A DNA stretch of 64,000 nt from Diospyros lotus (lineage: Eukaryota; Streptophyta; Magnoliopsida; Ericales; Ebenaceae): the NCBI RefSeq assembly GCF_014633365.1, contig NC_068348.1, positions 18,122,311-18,186,310 of the forward strand, in the 5' to 3' direction. A program made the position numbers and the translations under genes. Shown one piece after another: positions 10,861-22,277 of this stretch. Positions within the stretch are counted from its first letter, which is position 1; every line of letters starts with the position of its first letter. The notes beneath the pieces are model-generated. The model saw nothing but the letters and a program-made list of their open reading frames with translations, was not told where the DNA came from and searched no databases.

Positions 10861-12987
10861 TGTAACGGTCCGCCTTCTAGAACTCTTGCTAGCATAGAAG
10901 ATCTGTGAGGAGGTCATTGTGTAGTGGCACAGAAACATGCTTAAATAAAACATCCATACTGCAAGCATAAATGAAGCCTGACACAACGGAAATAAAACTG
11001 CAAAACAGATGCATATACACATGACCAACCACTACCACCGTGGTTACATGGTTTATATACTTGCAAAGTCCATGCCGATACAACTCAAAAGAAAGACAAA
11101 ACAAACCCCAACACTCCCAAAGACTCTAAACACCACAGGACTCGAACAACTGGGACTGCACTGTACACCGTACTACCCGGCTAACTTATGCGCTACCATA
11201 TTCACCCTTGACCTTGGCCTTTCCCTTGCTTGGAATGATGATAAAATAAGGGTGAGTTACAAGACTCAACAAATATAATAAGAAACAATGTTAGTATAGT
11301 TGAAGATATAACCCAAACTACACGCACGCTATGTGCATAACAAACAACAACATATCGAGACCATAAAACACAAGTCATGAATGAACTGCATAATTAAACA
11401 TGCATTTAATTGTCCTTGGGGCCCACACAAACTACACTGGCACCCAAGTCCGTAGCAAACCTATCGCTGCCATGATCTGGAAAGCATGAAACCTTGAGTT
11501 GCTACTCCCAAAATCCTATGCCCAAAACTTCATAATAGATGAAGTCTTCCCTTGAGCCCTTCTCAAGCTAGTCTAGAATCTGAGCCAAAGTTAACCTCAA
11601 GTCGGTACTCCTACTTGAAACGGAATGATATTTCCAAGTGTAATGCTAACCTCAGGTCGGTCCTCCTTCTTGAAACAGTATAATTCTCCCGTCTGTGATA
11701 ATAGCCTCGGATCAATATTCTCGTCTGAAAGATGTACATGAAAAAATCAGAGACACCGCGTGCAATAGAACCATGCAATGCAACACATAAAAATGCATGA
11801 CGTTGTAAGCATATACGTGATACAAGGCCCTCATAAATCAGACATCAGGCTATGCTTCGCCCACATAGTAATACACACTTAATGCAATGCTCGTGCAACC
11901 TAGTTCACCTAAAATGCTCGTGTCCAGGCACACATAGCTCGTGTTTTTCCCCCCTAATGATGCAAGCCCAGTCTCATACATAACAATACCATGCAATATA
12001 ACACAGAATGATAGAACCAGTCGGCAATGGCTAGACACTGGTCGATAGTCTGCCACCAAGAGCAACCGATTAACGACCTACCTCGACTCAATCAATAGTT
12101 CACTCCCACGTCACCAAACGGTCAACCCGTTGCCTCACCGCCTGATCGTTCCTAACACCGGTCACGCTAGCTCACCCCTGAGGGGTCCATTATCATGACT
12201 AAACCTTCCCCAATCCTCTAAGAACCTAACCCCAATATTGGTTTGGCATCATTCCCAAGGAAATAGGGTGATACAAAGCCCCATGACAGTTAGAAATAAA
12301 CGTCACAAGGAGTCTTCTATTTAGCTTAAAGCCATCGCCACCAAACTCACCAACAACTCACGAGTTATAAAATAGGTACCACACGTACTCACAAATTTAA
12401 TACTTGGAATCAAATTAGGGTAAAGGAGGGAATAGAATACACAAAACGACCGGAACTTGCATAAGGATTAAAAAGCATGCAAAGAGGGTTTAGAACTTGC
12501 CTTTAGGTAACAGATTCCAATCTTCCCCACACTCCTGCTATAAAGTAATGTTTTTTTACAAAAAATAATGAGACTATAGCCCAAAATAATTAAATGCAAC
12601 TGTGTAAAATTTATAATTTAACTCTACATAATTGCTAGTAGTTTTTCCCATTTACCTGGCTATCTTAAACTCCAAATATATGGATTTTCCCTCCAAATTT
12701 TCCCCTATCGCAGTGCTGCTGGCGCCTCTGCTTATTTCCTAATCTTCCTTCCTCCCATTTCCTTGCTCATTTGCTTTTGAAATGGCTAAATTTGGCCTTA
12801 AAAGGAGCAAAATTGAAGTTGCTCGGCCAAGGCAAAGGAATGGCCCAGTGCGCACTATGTGGCGTCACCAACGGTCGCATAAAGTTGCCACTGCCTCACC
12901 AAAATGATGTTGTTTTGGGCACCCTTATGCTGGAAAAAATCCAACATTTGTTCCCCTCGCGTGAGCATGCCTCGGCCTCGAACCTGC

Positions 12988-13668
12988 TGTAATACCCCAA
13001 GACCCAATGTTAGGTTCAATAAGAGACTCTAGAGAAGCTAGTATATATATCGAGGATAGTAAAGAAGGAAACAACATTAGTTGGATACCTTTTGGGATGA
13101 ATGTGGATAAAGAACTCCCGAGTTAAGTGTGCTTGAGCTAGGGTAGCTCAAGGATGGGTGACCCCTGAGAAGTTTTTGTAGGCCCATCAGAGTAAGTTGA
13201 TCTGGTCTTTCCTATGGCTCGATGCGGGATGTTACAGGTGGTATCAGAGCCGACCCTTGGAGAAGGCAGTCCGATGAGGGTAGGGAGTGGCGCCGGGGCC
13301 CGAGGGCCTGAACAAGGAGCGACTCCTGACAGGCTTCTAGGATGGCAGCCCCTTAATGGGAGAAGATCTGGGACCAGTTGTAAGATCACATGATGAGAAC
13401 ATCATGTGCTTAAGGGGGGAGAATGTAATACCCCGAGAGCCCAAGGTTAGTTCCAAGAAAGGACTCTAGAGAAACTAGTATATATATCAATGATAGTAAG
13501 GAAGGAAACAACACCACCTGGATACCTTTTGGGATGAATGAGGATAAAAAACTCCCGAAGCATGTTTGAGCTAGGGTAGCTCAAGGATGGGTAACCCTAG
13601 GAAGTTTGTGTAAGCCTATCAGGGTAAATTGATCCGCACCTTCCTATTGCTTGATGAGAGATGTTACA
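12988..13668 (+). mobile_element. TRIM (terminal-repeat retrotransposon in miniature), complete, 681 bp
   Basis: Two direct repeats, 12988-13236 and 13424-13668, both run TGTAATACCCC..GATGTTACA and look about 80-85% alike. A primer-binding site (TGGTATCAGAGC, initiator Met tRNA type) starts at 13239. The 187-bp interior has no coding capacity, and a polypurine tract (TTAAGGGGGGAGAA) abuts the second LTR. The element is flanked by CCTGC at 12983-12987 and CCTGC at 13669-13673, an exact 5-bp target duplication. All parts of a TRIM are present. It depends on an autonomous element for movement. Confidence 0.92.
13239..13250 (+). promoter_or_regulatory. Primer-binding site of the TRIM
   Basis: TGGTATCAGAGC lies two bases after the end of the left LTR (13236). 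This is the standard plant PBS matching the 3' end of initiator methionine tRNA. Confidence 0.9.
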
Positions 13669-14155
13669 CCTGCAACCTCGCCCCAACCTCCTCGCGAGCG
13701 TGCCGCCTGATTTGCATGCTCCTTCAACTTATATATGCCCACCATTAAATTTAAAGAGACTCCGTAGCCTTTTTCAAAAATTGCACTTAAGCCCCAAAAT
13801 TTTCAGAAACTATTACTCATGCCTTACTTTAATAATACCACTTACACGCCATAATTTTCTATAATCTATCAATTACACCCCCCTTCCCATAAATACAATA
13901 AATTCATAAATACAATGCCACATATTTTTAATTCTATAAATACCCACAAATAAAATAATTAATCATCTTGATTGCCCAATGCACTACCTGGCATTCCATT
14001 TCAAAAAATTACAAATTGACATGCCATGTCGTCATTTTCTAGAAACAATCCACCGACCCTAAAATCACCTCGATAGGTTACTAAGAATCCCCTCAAACTA
14101 TTCAATAATCATTTCAAATACTGGAATTTATTTCCCAAAATTCTAGGATGTTATA

Positions 14156-14170
14156 GTCTTCCCCCCTTAA
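14156..14170 (-). other. Polypurine tract of the gag-only gypsy element
   Basis: On the minus strand TAAGGGGGGAAGAC runs directly into the 3' LTR start. It primes plus-strand DNA synthesis in LTR elements. Its position 3' of gag, with no pol between, fixes the internal deletion. Confidence 0.65.
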
Positions 14171-14259
14171 CAGAATTTCATGGTCAAAATTTAAGAACAA
14201 AACATTCGACATGCAGCACATTAAAGGTACATGGGGAGCCCCATGCCAAATAACACACC

Positions 14260-15470
14260 AAGATATGGTCATGAAAGGTTACCTTACACGACTCCAATCT
14301 CTTCTTCCATCTCGGCCGCCATCAACATGAACACTCGCCCTAAAACCTGGGGCCTGTCAGTAGTACTAGGGTCTTGTGTTGAGGGCAACGATAATGGTGG
14401 GGTTAGCCCTTGCACCCTAGGCATTATTGGCCTCTATGCTGGTCCTGGTCTACTTGTCCCCCCATCTCCTCTATTTTGGATTAGCTGCAAACACATATTT
14501 GCTTGATGTTGTTTCTGACCACAACAATAGCAAATGGTCTCCTAGCCAGGTGCCATGCCAAATCTACGTGGGCAGTCTTTTCGCACATGTCGTGACTGAC
14601 CATAATGGAAACATACTTCCCCGCATATTATGTGGCATGACCCTCGGTGCCTTTCTCCACATGTCTCGCATACTGAGGATCTTTTTGAGCTCTTGCTAGA
14701 ATTCACATCCCATCTTCTCTTTTTATCGCTATTCCCAGAGCCGACCATAGTAGTTTGCAACATTCTTGCTTTTCGCTGATCTCGCTCAATTGCATGGGCC
14801 CGTTGCACCACGGTAGGGTAATCCACAACTCTAACTGCAACCATAGCGTGACAGATCTCTGCTCGTAGACCCTTCTCAAACTTGCTAACCTTCCTGGACT
14901 CTAGGGTCACCAACTTTGGCGCATACTAGGCTAATGAGAAGAACTCGGTCTCATACTAGATAACAGTCATGTTCCCTTGCTACAACTTAATGAACTCATA
15001 AATTTTTTGCTCATGGACCCCTCAGGAATTTAGGTCTCACATAATTCGTCTTGGAACTCTACCCATGAAGGTTCCCTATCAGCAAATTGTTGCCTGATAG
15101 TCTCCCATCAACACTTGGCATTGCCTTTTAGAAGGAAGATCCCCAACTGAACCTCTTGGTCTTCAATAGATCCTATCGACCGCACAAACTTCTCGATGGC
15201 CAATAATCAATTATTTGCCTCTACAACATCCGCTTCACCACTGAACTCTAGTGGATGTAACGCCATGAAATTCTTCAAGAGCGCACCACTAACATTGCCC
15301 TTGATACCCTGTGCTCTGGAATGTGATGTTTGACCGCTGTTGTCGTCGTCGTTGTCACGTTGCTCTTGCCTCAACTGAGAAACAACCAAAACATTAATTG
15401 CCCACATGATGCCTCTGGCTGATGATCGCCACTAGCCTCTCTTGGTGCCTCAGGTAAAGGGATAGTCCAT
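14260..15470 (-). pseudogene. Gypsy gag polyprotein with zinc knuckles, decayed
   Basis: Reading right to left, the translation shows the FMALHPLEFSGEADVVEA start region (around 15260-15210), then the gag core with QGNMTVI and YETEFFSLA (about 14990-14930), FEKGLRAEICHA and YPTVVQRAHAIE (14880-14790), and then three Cys/His knuckles. These are CETCGERHRGSC, a degenerate CFHYGQSRHVRKDC, and CYCCGQKQHQANMC. A GRVF block like the start of the protease follows at about 14340. Gag binds RNA and builds the virus-like particle. In-frame stops interrupt several places. After GRVF the sequence goes to non-coding DNA and the PPT, so the pol domains are missing. Confidence 0.8.
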
Positions 15471-15621
15471 CCACATCCTCACCCACTTCGGGTATTCATA
15501 TTCCCTACACATTCCAAAAGCATTTAGAATTCAACACCAAAATCGCGGCTCATACATAACTCCGAGCCATCCTAGCTCTACCCGACTCCCTACATGTACA
15601 GGGGAGACACATCCCAACCTT

Positions 15622-15633
15622 GCTCTGATACCA
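15622..15633 (-). promoter_or_regulatory. Primer-binding site of the gag-only gypsy element
   Basis: On the minus strand TGGTATCAGAGC starts three bases inside the LTR end. This fixes the element's orientation as minus. Confidence 0.85.
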
Positions 15634-15636
15634 AAT

Positions 15637-15710
15637 TGTAATGGCCCGCCTCCCGGAACTCTCGCTAACACAAAAGATCCGTGAGGAGGTCGTTGTGTAG
15701 TGGCATAGAA
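15637..15710 (-). repeat. Truncated 5' LTR of the gag-only gypsy element
   Basis: Its 74 bp match the first bases of the LTR at 10861, including GTGAGGAGGTC and GTGTAGTGGCA. The match stops at 15710, where a T-run begins. The remaining 2.5 kb of the LTR has been lost. Confidence 0.7.
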
Positions 15711-15989
15711 TTTTTTTTTATTTACACTTTTAGCTGTATTTTCATTTCTTATTTTTTTGGGAAAATGTCATTTCCCCATTTCTGTTTTGTATCGGAAACG
15801 TTTCCCATTTCCTGTTTCCATTTTCGTGTAACCTAGTTGACAAGAGGTTTATCAATATATGTTGTCTTTTGGGTATATTTTTCATAATTATGATAAGAGG
15901 ATTCATGAAGTTATTATTGATTGATGAAGTTATTGTTATTTTGTGACTTTTTGTTGATGTTTCAAACATTTTTACAAACTAGTTTAGAA

Positions 15990-16200
15990 ATAGGCTTTTT
16001 GTTGGTGTTTTGAGGATATGAAAGCTTATGTTCTTGTGATTGAAAATTTAAACAAGCTTTTTTTGTTGGTGTTTTGTGATTGTTGGTGTTTTGAGGATAT
16101 GAATGCTTCTGTTTTTGTGATTGTAAATTAAATAGGCTTTTTTGTTAGTGTTTTGTGATTGTTGGTGTTTTGAGGATAAGAATGCTTTTATTTTTGTGTT
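15990..16200. repeat. Tandem repeat, about three units of 70-90 bp
   Basis: The segment TTGTTGGTGTTTTGAGGATA with the following GAATGCTT..TTTTTGTG recurs three times, with TTTTGTGATTG linkers. Confidence 0.7.
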
Positions 16201-17318
16201 ATAGTGCACTTTTAACATGTTTTATGTTGATTAAAGAGATGAAAACATTGAATGCCTATTATGATTGCCACCTTACTTGATAGGTTTATATTTTAATGAT
16301 TGTCTCTATATTGGCTAAGCATGGACTCATGCTGTCTAAAATGGAAATTGTGTTCAAGTTTTAGCAAGGGCTAAGTATCAAGATACTTGCTTAACAAACA
16401 ACAACTTTACTAATTACTAAGTTAACAAATGTACATTGAAAGGAAATGCATTAACAAAGAAGCAACCCAACCCTAACACTTTCCCACCATACTTCATACC
16501 TTATAACTGTTTATACATTGATTACACCAAAGCCAAATACCTTGACCTACTTCCTTCATTCTTTATCATGTAGAAAACAACCCAACCCTAACACTATCAG
16601 ACACCTAACAAATTTAAGTTCTTTTGTCCTATACTCTTGGAGTTTCAATTTCAATTGAAAATTTTCTTCTATAATACACCTATGGCCTTTCTCAAAGCTT
16701 CAATAGCTTATCTTTTCTCTTTAAGGCGTTTTCTTCAATAATCCTCTCTTGTTCTTGTAGTATTTCATCATTTTAAACTATTTCTACCATGTTGCATTTC
16801 ATTTCATTCAACTTATCTAACAAAACTCCACATAATGCTTCCTTATGAGCTGTGCATAATCATCAATCCAATCAAACTATCTGCAATCATCATCATGTCC
16901 ACCAAACTATCCAAGAGTCAATTCCATTCACATTAAATGCTTTGTCATTTATAAGAAAACAAATTATCTTCCAAAATTGGCACCTTAAGAATTTTCTTCA
17001 ACGATTATCCTTACTCCATGATGTGTAGCACCAAACAGATACACCATGCTCACACATGATTCTTTGATGCAAGATAGAAGAGATGATTAAAGTTTTACCC
17101 AGTTCCAAATTGGAAGCCATCATAACTGAGAACAAATTCAATGGCAAAAAAAAAAAAGGGGGTTAGAGAGCTAAATGGTTGTAGCTAATGTGCTTCCAAC
17201 TGCAAACACTAGCAATTTATCCTCATTTCACCAACTATCTGATTAGTAGACACTAGCAATGGTGTTTTACTTGTCAAGTGAGCAGGTTTGTTTATGTGTG
17301 TGTATGTATAAAATTAAA

Positions 17319-17340
17319 TAATAATAATAATAATAATAAA
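17319..17340. repeat. AAT microsatellite
   Basis: About seven uninterrupted AAT triplets. Confidence 0.9.
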
Positions 17341-17809
17341 GTAGATAACCCAAGCATACTTATGGAAATTATACATGAGTTCCATGATGCCAAAAAGAAA
17401 GCAGAAGAAAGTGAAAATTCTAAAAATAATAACTTAGGGTTGAAAATGCCTTCTTGTATAGAAATGGACTTCTAAAAGTTCTCTACCACTCAAATGCATG
17501 CATGGAAATCCACACATGTTCAAAGGAATACCAATTTCGTGGTGGACAATAATCTACATACATTCAAAGGCATACCAATTTCCCGTTTGACAACAATCTA
17601 CACATATTTAATGCATACACATTTCAAAAGGCAAATAGAAATGTTGGAAACACCCCTCTAGTGTTGTTATTTTTTTCCACAACTCTATACCTAATAGCCA
17701 AGACTAACATCTCACCATAAAAGCTAGGTTTATCAAAGCATGCCTTGACCATTTACATAGAATTGTGAAAAATGTACCCAAAGCATATATTGGTAAGCCT
17801 TTTGTCAAC

Positions 17810-18535
17810 CAATATTTATGTGAACAAAGATTATGATATTGTAAATAGACACAATATAAATAGTTCTGTTCACTAATTCACAATGGAATATGAAATACAT
17901 ACAAGTTATGCAAATTGCCCATGAAGCTGTGCTAAGATCTGAACTCTTCTCAACCAAACCATCCACTTTTCACCTCGCGCGAGCACGCTATCAATAGTCT
18001 TTATGCTGTATCAGAGGAGGATTATGTGTTAATAATAGAACAAAAGAGACAAATGCACAGTAGGTCAATGACATGCAACACAAAATAGCTTAAGCAAGAC
18101 ATGACAAGTATCTGTACAATATGTTTTGATCCACACATCAGCGACCGAGAGAGAGAAGCTGGGTTACCTGAGACAAAAGCCAGCATGCTTCCATCGTTGT
18201 GCGTCAGTGCAATCATCCCTCCTTTTTCTCGAATTCACTGTTGTTAAACCCCTAAATCAAACTATTTGGTGGTGATACTAATTAGGCTAAATGACACCGT
18301 TTTAGGAAATTACAGAGACGGAAAGTATTAAAATGACGCCAGTTCATAGATGCGTCAGCAATTTAACATATCATCATGTTATCTTATCTCGCCACGTCAT
18401 TGGGGTACACATATCTAAACAAATTATAATACAATTGATATTAATTTTAAAGTATTAAATATAAATTGAAATAATTTTTAAAATAGATTAAATTGAAAAA
18501 TAACGAAAAGATGAAGATTATTCAAGATATTAATC
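17810..18535 (+). repeat. Long terminal inverted repeat, right arm R2
   Basis: Reverse complement of 8549-9520 over most of its length, and same orientation as R1 (7930-8514). It shares the blocks listed for those copies and ends AGATTATTCAAGATATTAATCC, matching the R1 end AGATAAATCAAGTGATTAACCC. With arm L it brackets a 10-kb span. Confidence 0.6.
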
Positions 18536-19523
18536 CTTGTGAAGTATTGAAATGCTGAATTGGGAGTTGGAATTGGGTTCAATTTCAATTTCATGAGCAG
18601 AGCTAACTTTGACTTTAAGAGATTGATAAAGACAGGCCGCAGCCACCCCCACGTAAATTGAATTTGTCGCCCCTGAATTGATGGGGGCGTAAATCCGCTT
18701 AGCCATGCGCAAATAATTACATTTCTCCTTTAAATTTGTCTCTTTTTGTATTTTTTTTTTCGAAATTATCTCAATTGAGCGCTGTCTAAATCAGCATTAA
18801 GGACTACGCATTTGTGATTTGAGTCATTCAATTATAGGGCACTGCTATGTCCCCCCCCCCCCCCGCCGCAACTACTATGTTGCCTGACGGTGAGCAATAT
18901 AACAGTTGCCTTCAACTATATAACTTTAACTTTTTTTTATAATATTTAATGCATAATTTTTTAATAATCACTTATTAATTTGTGCTATAAATAATTTTTT
19001 AGAACGAATAATAATGGGTCTTAATTTTTTTCACGACAAAAGAATTAAAAATTAAGAAAAATATAAATATATATATATATATATATTGGATTAGTTTGAT
19101 GTGGAAGGCATTATCATTAACAAATTTTTTTTTCCTCAAATTATTGAAGTATAGTTGTAAAACACTTTAGCGGGGATATATATAAACTATAAATTGTGAA
19201 TTAACATTAATAAAAGAAATTTAAATTAATATTTTAAACATTTATATTTATAGCAAATTGCATGTATATCACGTGCGCTTTATGTTTAGTATCTCAAAAT
19301 GTCATCGCATGATATTTAATTTTATTATTATTACAATGGGTTTCTATAGCTTAGATTTCATTTTACCTAAGTAAATTATGAGTAGAAAATTTAGCAATGA
19401 AGCTGTCTTACAATTAAACAAAAGAAAGAATGTAATTAAAGATACAATCAGTAAGTTTGATGTCAAGAGGTAAGAAAATATATATGTTTGCTCCAGTCCT
19501 ACTGGGATAGTTTGCATTACCAT
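18536..19523. other. AT-rich intergenic DNA
   Basis: A C-homopolymer lies at 18851-18864 and a TA microsatellite at about 19062-19085. A 60-codon minus-strand frame at 18530-18712 is not supported as a gene. Nothing else is recognised. Confidence 0.4.
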
Positions 19524-19685
19524 CAGGGGCGGATCCAACAAGTTGGGGGTGGGGTGGGCTGGGCTGGGCTGGGTCAGGGGTGGGCTAAAATGAATTTAGG
19601 GCAAACTTTTGTATTAAAATTTTAATTTTTTTGTGGGCTGCCCAGGGCTTCAGCCCAGGGCAGCTCACATGTGTATCCGCCCCTG
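19524..19685. mobile_element. hAT-type MITE, 162 bp, with exact 8-bp TSD
   Basis: The left end is CAGGGGCGGATCCA and the right end is TGTATCCGCCCCTG; these form terminal inverted repeats with the core CAGGGGCGGAT. ATTACCAT at 19516-19523 and ATTACCAT at 19686-19693 are an exact 8-bp duplication, diagnostic for hAT. The interior has a GGGCT repeat (about 19555-19575) and an inverted GCCCAGGGCTTCAGCCCAGG word, and no coding capacity. Confidence 0.93.
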
Positions 19686-19952
19686 ATTACCATGTATCTC
19701 CTAGTCTTAGGATAAATGTATTACTATTCTTTGTACATTAGGGGCTTTTATATGATCAATATTCTAGCATTTGGATAGCATTAAAACCATTTATAGTCTT
19801 ATTGTTCTGTTTTTCATCATTTTTCTTCTTTAGAGAAGATAAAATAATTAAGGGACACAAGATTATCTTATCAAAGCTCATTTTACAGTAACCTTACCCT
19901 CCACACCCTTTAGTCATTCTTAATCTCCTATTAAAAATTATCCTTTTTAGAA

Positions 19953-20394
19953 TGTTGAAAACTAAACACACATTGGAAGAGGGAAAAATACCCCAAACAC
20001 ACTTTAGTTTATTATAGTACTTGGTACAAGAGAATCATGCACTCGTTGATTACTGGTACTCTCTCAAACACACACACACACACACACACACACTATCATT
20101 CCATACACCTATCTTATTTCGTAATACTACTTTAACACCTCTGGGTCCATGCATTATAAGTACTCTCTCAACAACAAAAATAAAAGTCCACAATTGAAGA
20201 TGCTTGGTAGTTACGTTGTAACTTGTGGTCAGAATTTGGCCTTGAAAAATGTGTGACATTCTAAAACAAGTCCTTTTGGAAGAGACTTATGTGGGCTTAT
20301 TTAGGAATATTTTATTAGTGATCATGGGTAGGCTTGGGCTTGGGCTTGGGTTGACCAGCTTACAAAATATGGACATTAGTGTTGGGCTTTAACA
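19953..20394 (-). repeat. 3' LTR of copia I
   Basis: 442 bp, matching 58925-59433. It contains a CA microsatellite at about 20068-20091 that the other LTR lacks (CACTCACAC only), and a GGGCTTGGGCTTGGGCTTGG stretch. On the minus strand it begins TGTTAAAGCCCAACA. Confidence 0.85.
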
Positions 20395-20410
20395 CTACCC
20401 CTCAACACTA
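20395..20410 (-). other. Polypurine tract of copia I
   Basis: On the minus strand TTGAGGGGTAG precedes the LTR start TGTTAAAGCCC. Confidence 0.6.
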
Positions 20411-20419
20411 ATGCACAAC

Positions 20420-21961
20420 AACCATAAGTTGTTCTTGATGCTTTGAAAAATTTTTAAGACTCCAATTTTTCGTCAATATATTTGCAACTTCTTCCTCTGT
20501 CTCTATTGGCTTCAACTCAATCTCATTATGTAGAACTTTTTCTCTCAAGTAGTAATAATGCACCTTAATATGCTTAGTTCATGAATGGAACATCAGATTT
20601 TTGCCAGGCAAACAATCGATAGATTATCACTATCTACTGAGATTGAGCAATCAATTGATTGGTGTTAATTTTCTAGTAATAGTACTAGGCATGTGCATTC
20701 TTGTGAAACCATTATTGTTACTTTGTACTCTACTTTGGTACTCGAGAGTGAGACTTTTGGTTGTATTTTACTGTGCCAAGAAATTGCGCTCTCAATCCAA
20801 AGCTAAACATATACCCTGTGGTTGATTGTCGAGTGTTGAGATCACCACCATAGTTTGCATCACAAAATCCAATCAACTCACATGAGCCTCCTACCTTATA
20901 TATAGAAGATTCCACTATCAATAGTTCCTTTAATGTATCTTAAAATTCACCATACAACTTCTAAATGTGGTTTTTTAGGCTTTCGCATGAATTTGCTTAC
21001 TACTACGAAATGTTAAGTCGCATTAAGGTGAGATAGATAAGATTTCCCACTAATTGAATACATAGTTGCATCCCCTAAATCTTGGCCTTTACTTGAGTAG
21101 AGCTTTTGCATTTACCTCCATTGGTGTTGAGATTGGCTTGCACTCTAACATCCCGAGCCTTTGTAAAAGATCTTTAACATATTTTTGCTGGCACAAAGAC
21201 AACCTTTCTATAGTGCAATTAATCTCCTAATTAAGAAAATGCTTTAGTTTTCCAAGCTTTTTCATTTGAAATCGTATCGTTAGGTTTTCTCTAGTTTGAT
21301 TGACCCTTTTAAGATCATCTCTAGTGATTAAATCATCTTCATATACTAGGGCTAGTCGTCCACCCTAAGCTCTCACAAATAAACTAGAGCTAGCTTGAGT
21401 CATTTCGTAACCGTTTTGAATTAGAAACTCAACAATCTTTCCATACAAAGCTCTTGGTGCTTGTCTCAACCGTAAAGTGCCTTCTTTAATTTGCACACAT
21501 AGTCTGGGATCATTTTGTTTTCAAATCCTTGTGGTTGTTCCATGTTTATTTCTCTATCCAACTCTCGATGAAAAAAATGCAATTTTAACATCCAGTTGCC
21601 AAAGCTTATTTCTCTATCCAGCTCTCGATGCAAAAATGCAATTTTAACATCCATTTTCCAAATCTTCCAAGACTTGTTGGCTGCAAGTGCTAGTAAAACA
21701 CATACAATGATGATTTTTACCACTAGACTAAATGTCACATTGTAGTCTAACCCATATTGTTGAGACAATCCACGAGCAACAAGTTGAGCTTTGTATCTTT
21801 CAACCAACCCATCTAGTCGTATCTTCACTTTGTATACCCATTTCCAGGATATGGGTTGCACACCTATGGGTTTAAACACTATCTCATATGTCTCATTTTC
21901 ATTCAGTCCTTGGATATCCTCCTCCATAGCTTCTTTCCAATCCTTATTTTGAGATGTTTTT
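20420..21961 (-). pseudogene. Copia I reverse transcriptase and RNase H, decayed
   Basis: From 21961 downward the minus strand encodes the copia RT start (NKDWKEAMEEDIQGLNENET), then WKWVYKVKIR, RYKAQLVARGLSQ, DVKIAFLHREL and KLKKALYG. The RT polymerises DNA on the retrotransposon RNA. The YVDD region that follows (around 21340) is full of stops. RNase H is seen at 20921-20730 (ELIGFCDANYGGDL, RQSTTGYMF), with a broken C-terminal tail after it. A 60-bp internal duplication lies in the RT. The frame enters directly from the copia II LTR, so the first codons of the open frame ending at 22023 are LTR sequence, not RT. Confidence 0.85.
21548..21660 (-). repeat. Tandem duplication inside the copia I RT
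   Basis: A unit starting ATTTCTCTATCCA at 21548 is repeated at 21608 (period 60 bp, an exact multiple of three). The encoded FLHRELDREI block is therefore present twice in frame. Confidence 0.85.
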
Positions 21962-22277
21962 AGAAAAAAATTGAGAGAAAAATAATAATTCGTTTTATTC
22001 ACCATATGCAATACAATATGCATAGGGAACAGACAAATTTAGAAAAGAAAACCCTTCAATTAGGGAATTCTTATAATAGAGAAAATCCCTCAAATAAGGG
22101 GGCTAGGAGAATCGGTAACTTCCATAAGTGGAGTACAGAATAAAAATCCACAATTTGTACATTGAATCTATATACATTAGGAAGCTAGAATAATATCCAT
22201 AATCTTGGTTATTTACAACATTCCCAAATTACTTGAGTAAGATTTCTCATTACTTGAGTAATTTGTCCATTCTTACA
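21962..22277 (-). repeat. Copia II 3' LTR, partial
   Basis: Aligns with 48081-48400 (GAGAGRAAAATAATAATT, GGAGTACWGAATAAAAATCC, ATACATTAGGAA, CATTCCCAAATTACT). The match ends at 22277, where gypsy III begins. The rest of this LTR was not found further right. Confidence 0.85.

Larger units (their letters stand above)
10861..14155 (-). repeat. 3' LTR of the gag-only gypsy element
   Basis: On the plus strand it runs from TGTAACGGTCCGCC to GGATGTTATA, about 2.6 kb after removing the 681-bp TRIM and its 5-bp duplication. The PPT abuts its right side. The last bases (TTATA instead of TTACA) show decay. Confidence 0.6.
10861..15710 (-). mobile_element. Gypsy (Tekay/Del-like) retrotransposon that kept gag but lost pol
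   Basis: Minus-strand order: truncated 5' LTR (15637-15710), primer-binding site (15622-15633), gag with zinc knuckles (about 15470-14260), polypurine tract (about 14156-14170), long 3' LTR (10861-14155). The two LTR ends match well (TGTAACGG..CGCC..GAACTCT and GTGAGGAGGTC..GTGTAGTGGCA). LTRs of more than 2.5 kb starting TGTAA with a Met-tRNA PBS are typical of the Tekay/Del chromoviruses. Reverse transcriptase, RNase H and integrase are entirely absent between gag and the PPT. A TRIM has inserted into the 3' LTR. Confidence 0.7.
15711..17809. other. Unassigned AT-rich DNA inside the long inverted pair
   Basis: Contains a tandem repeat (15990-16200) and an AAT microsatellite (17319-17340). 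Short frames such as 17278-17475 have no recognisable domains. I see no continuation of the hAT transposase broken at 10860. Confidence 0.4.

Noticed and set aside
18530..18712. 60-codon minus-strand frame with a hydrophobic stretch (IYVGVAAACLYQSL).
   Set aside because: Short, no recognised domain, no flanking gene signals; overlaps the end of repeat R2.
21962..22023. Treating the start of the minus-strand frame ending at 22023 as the RT N-terminus.
   Set aside because: These codons are copia II LTR sequence; RT proper begins at 21961 after the TTTTT junction.
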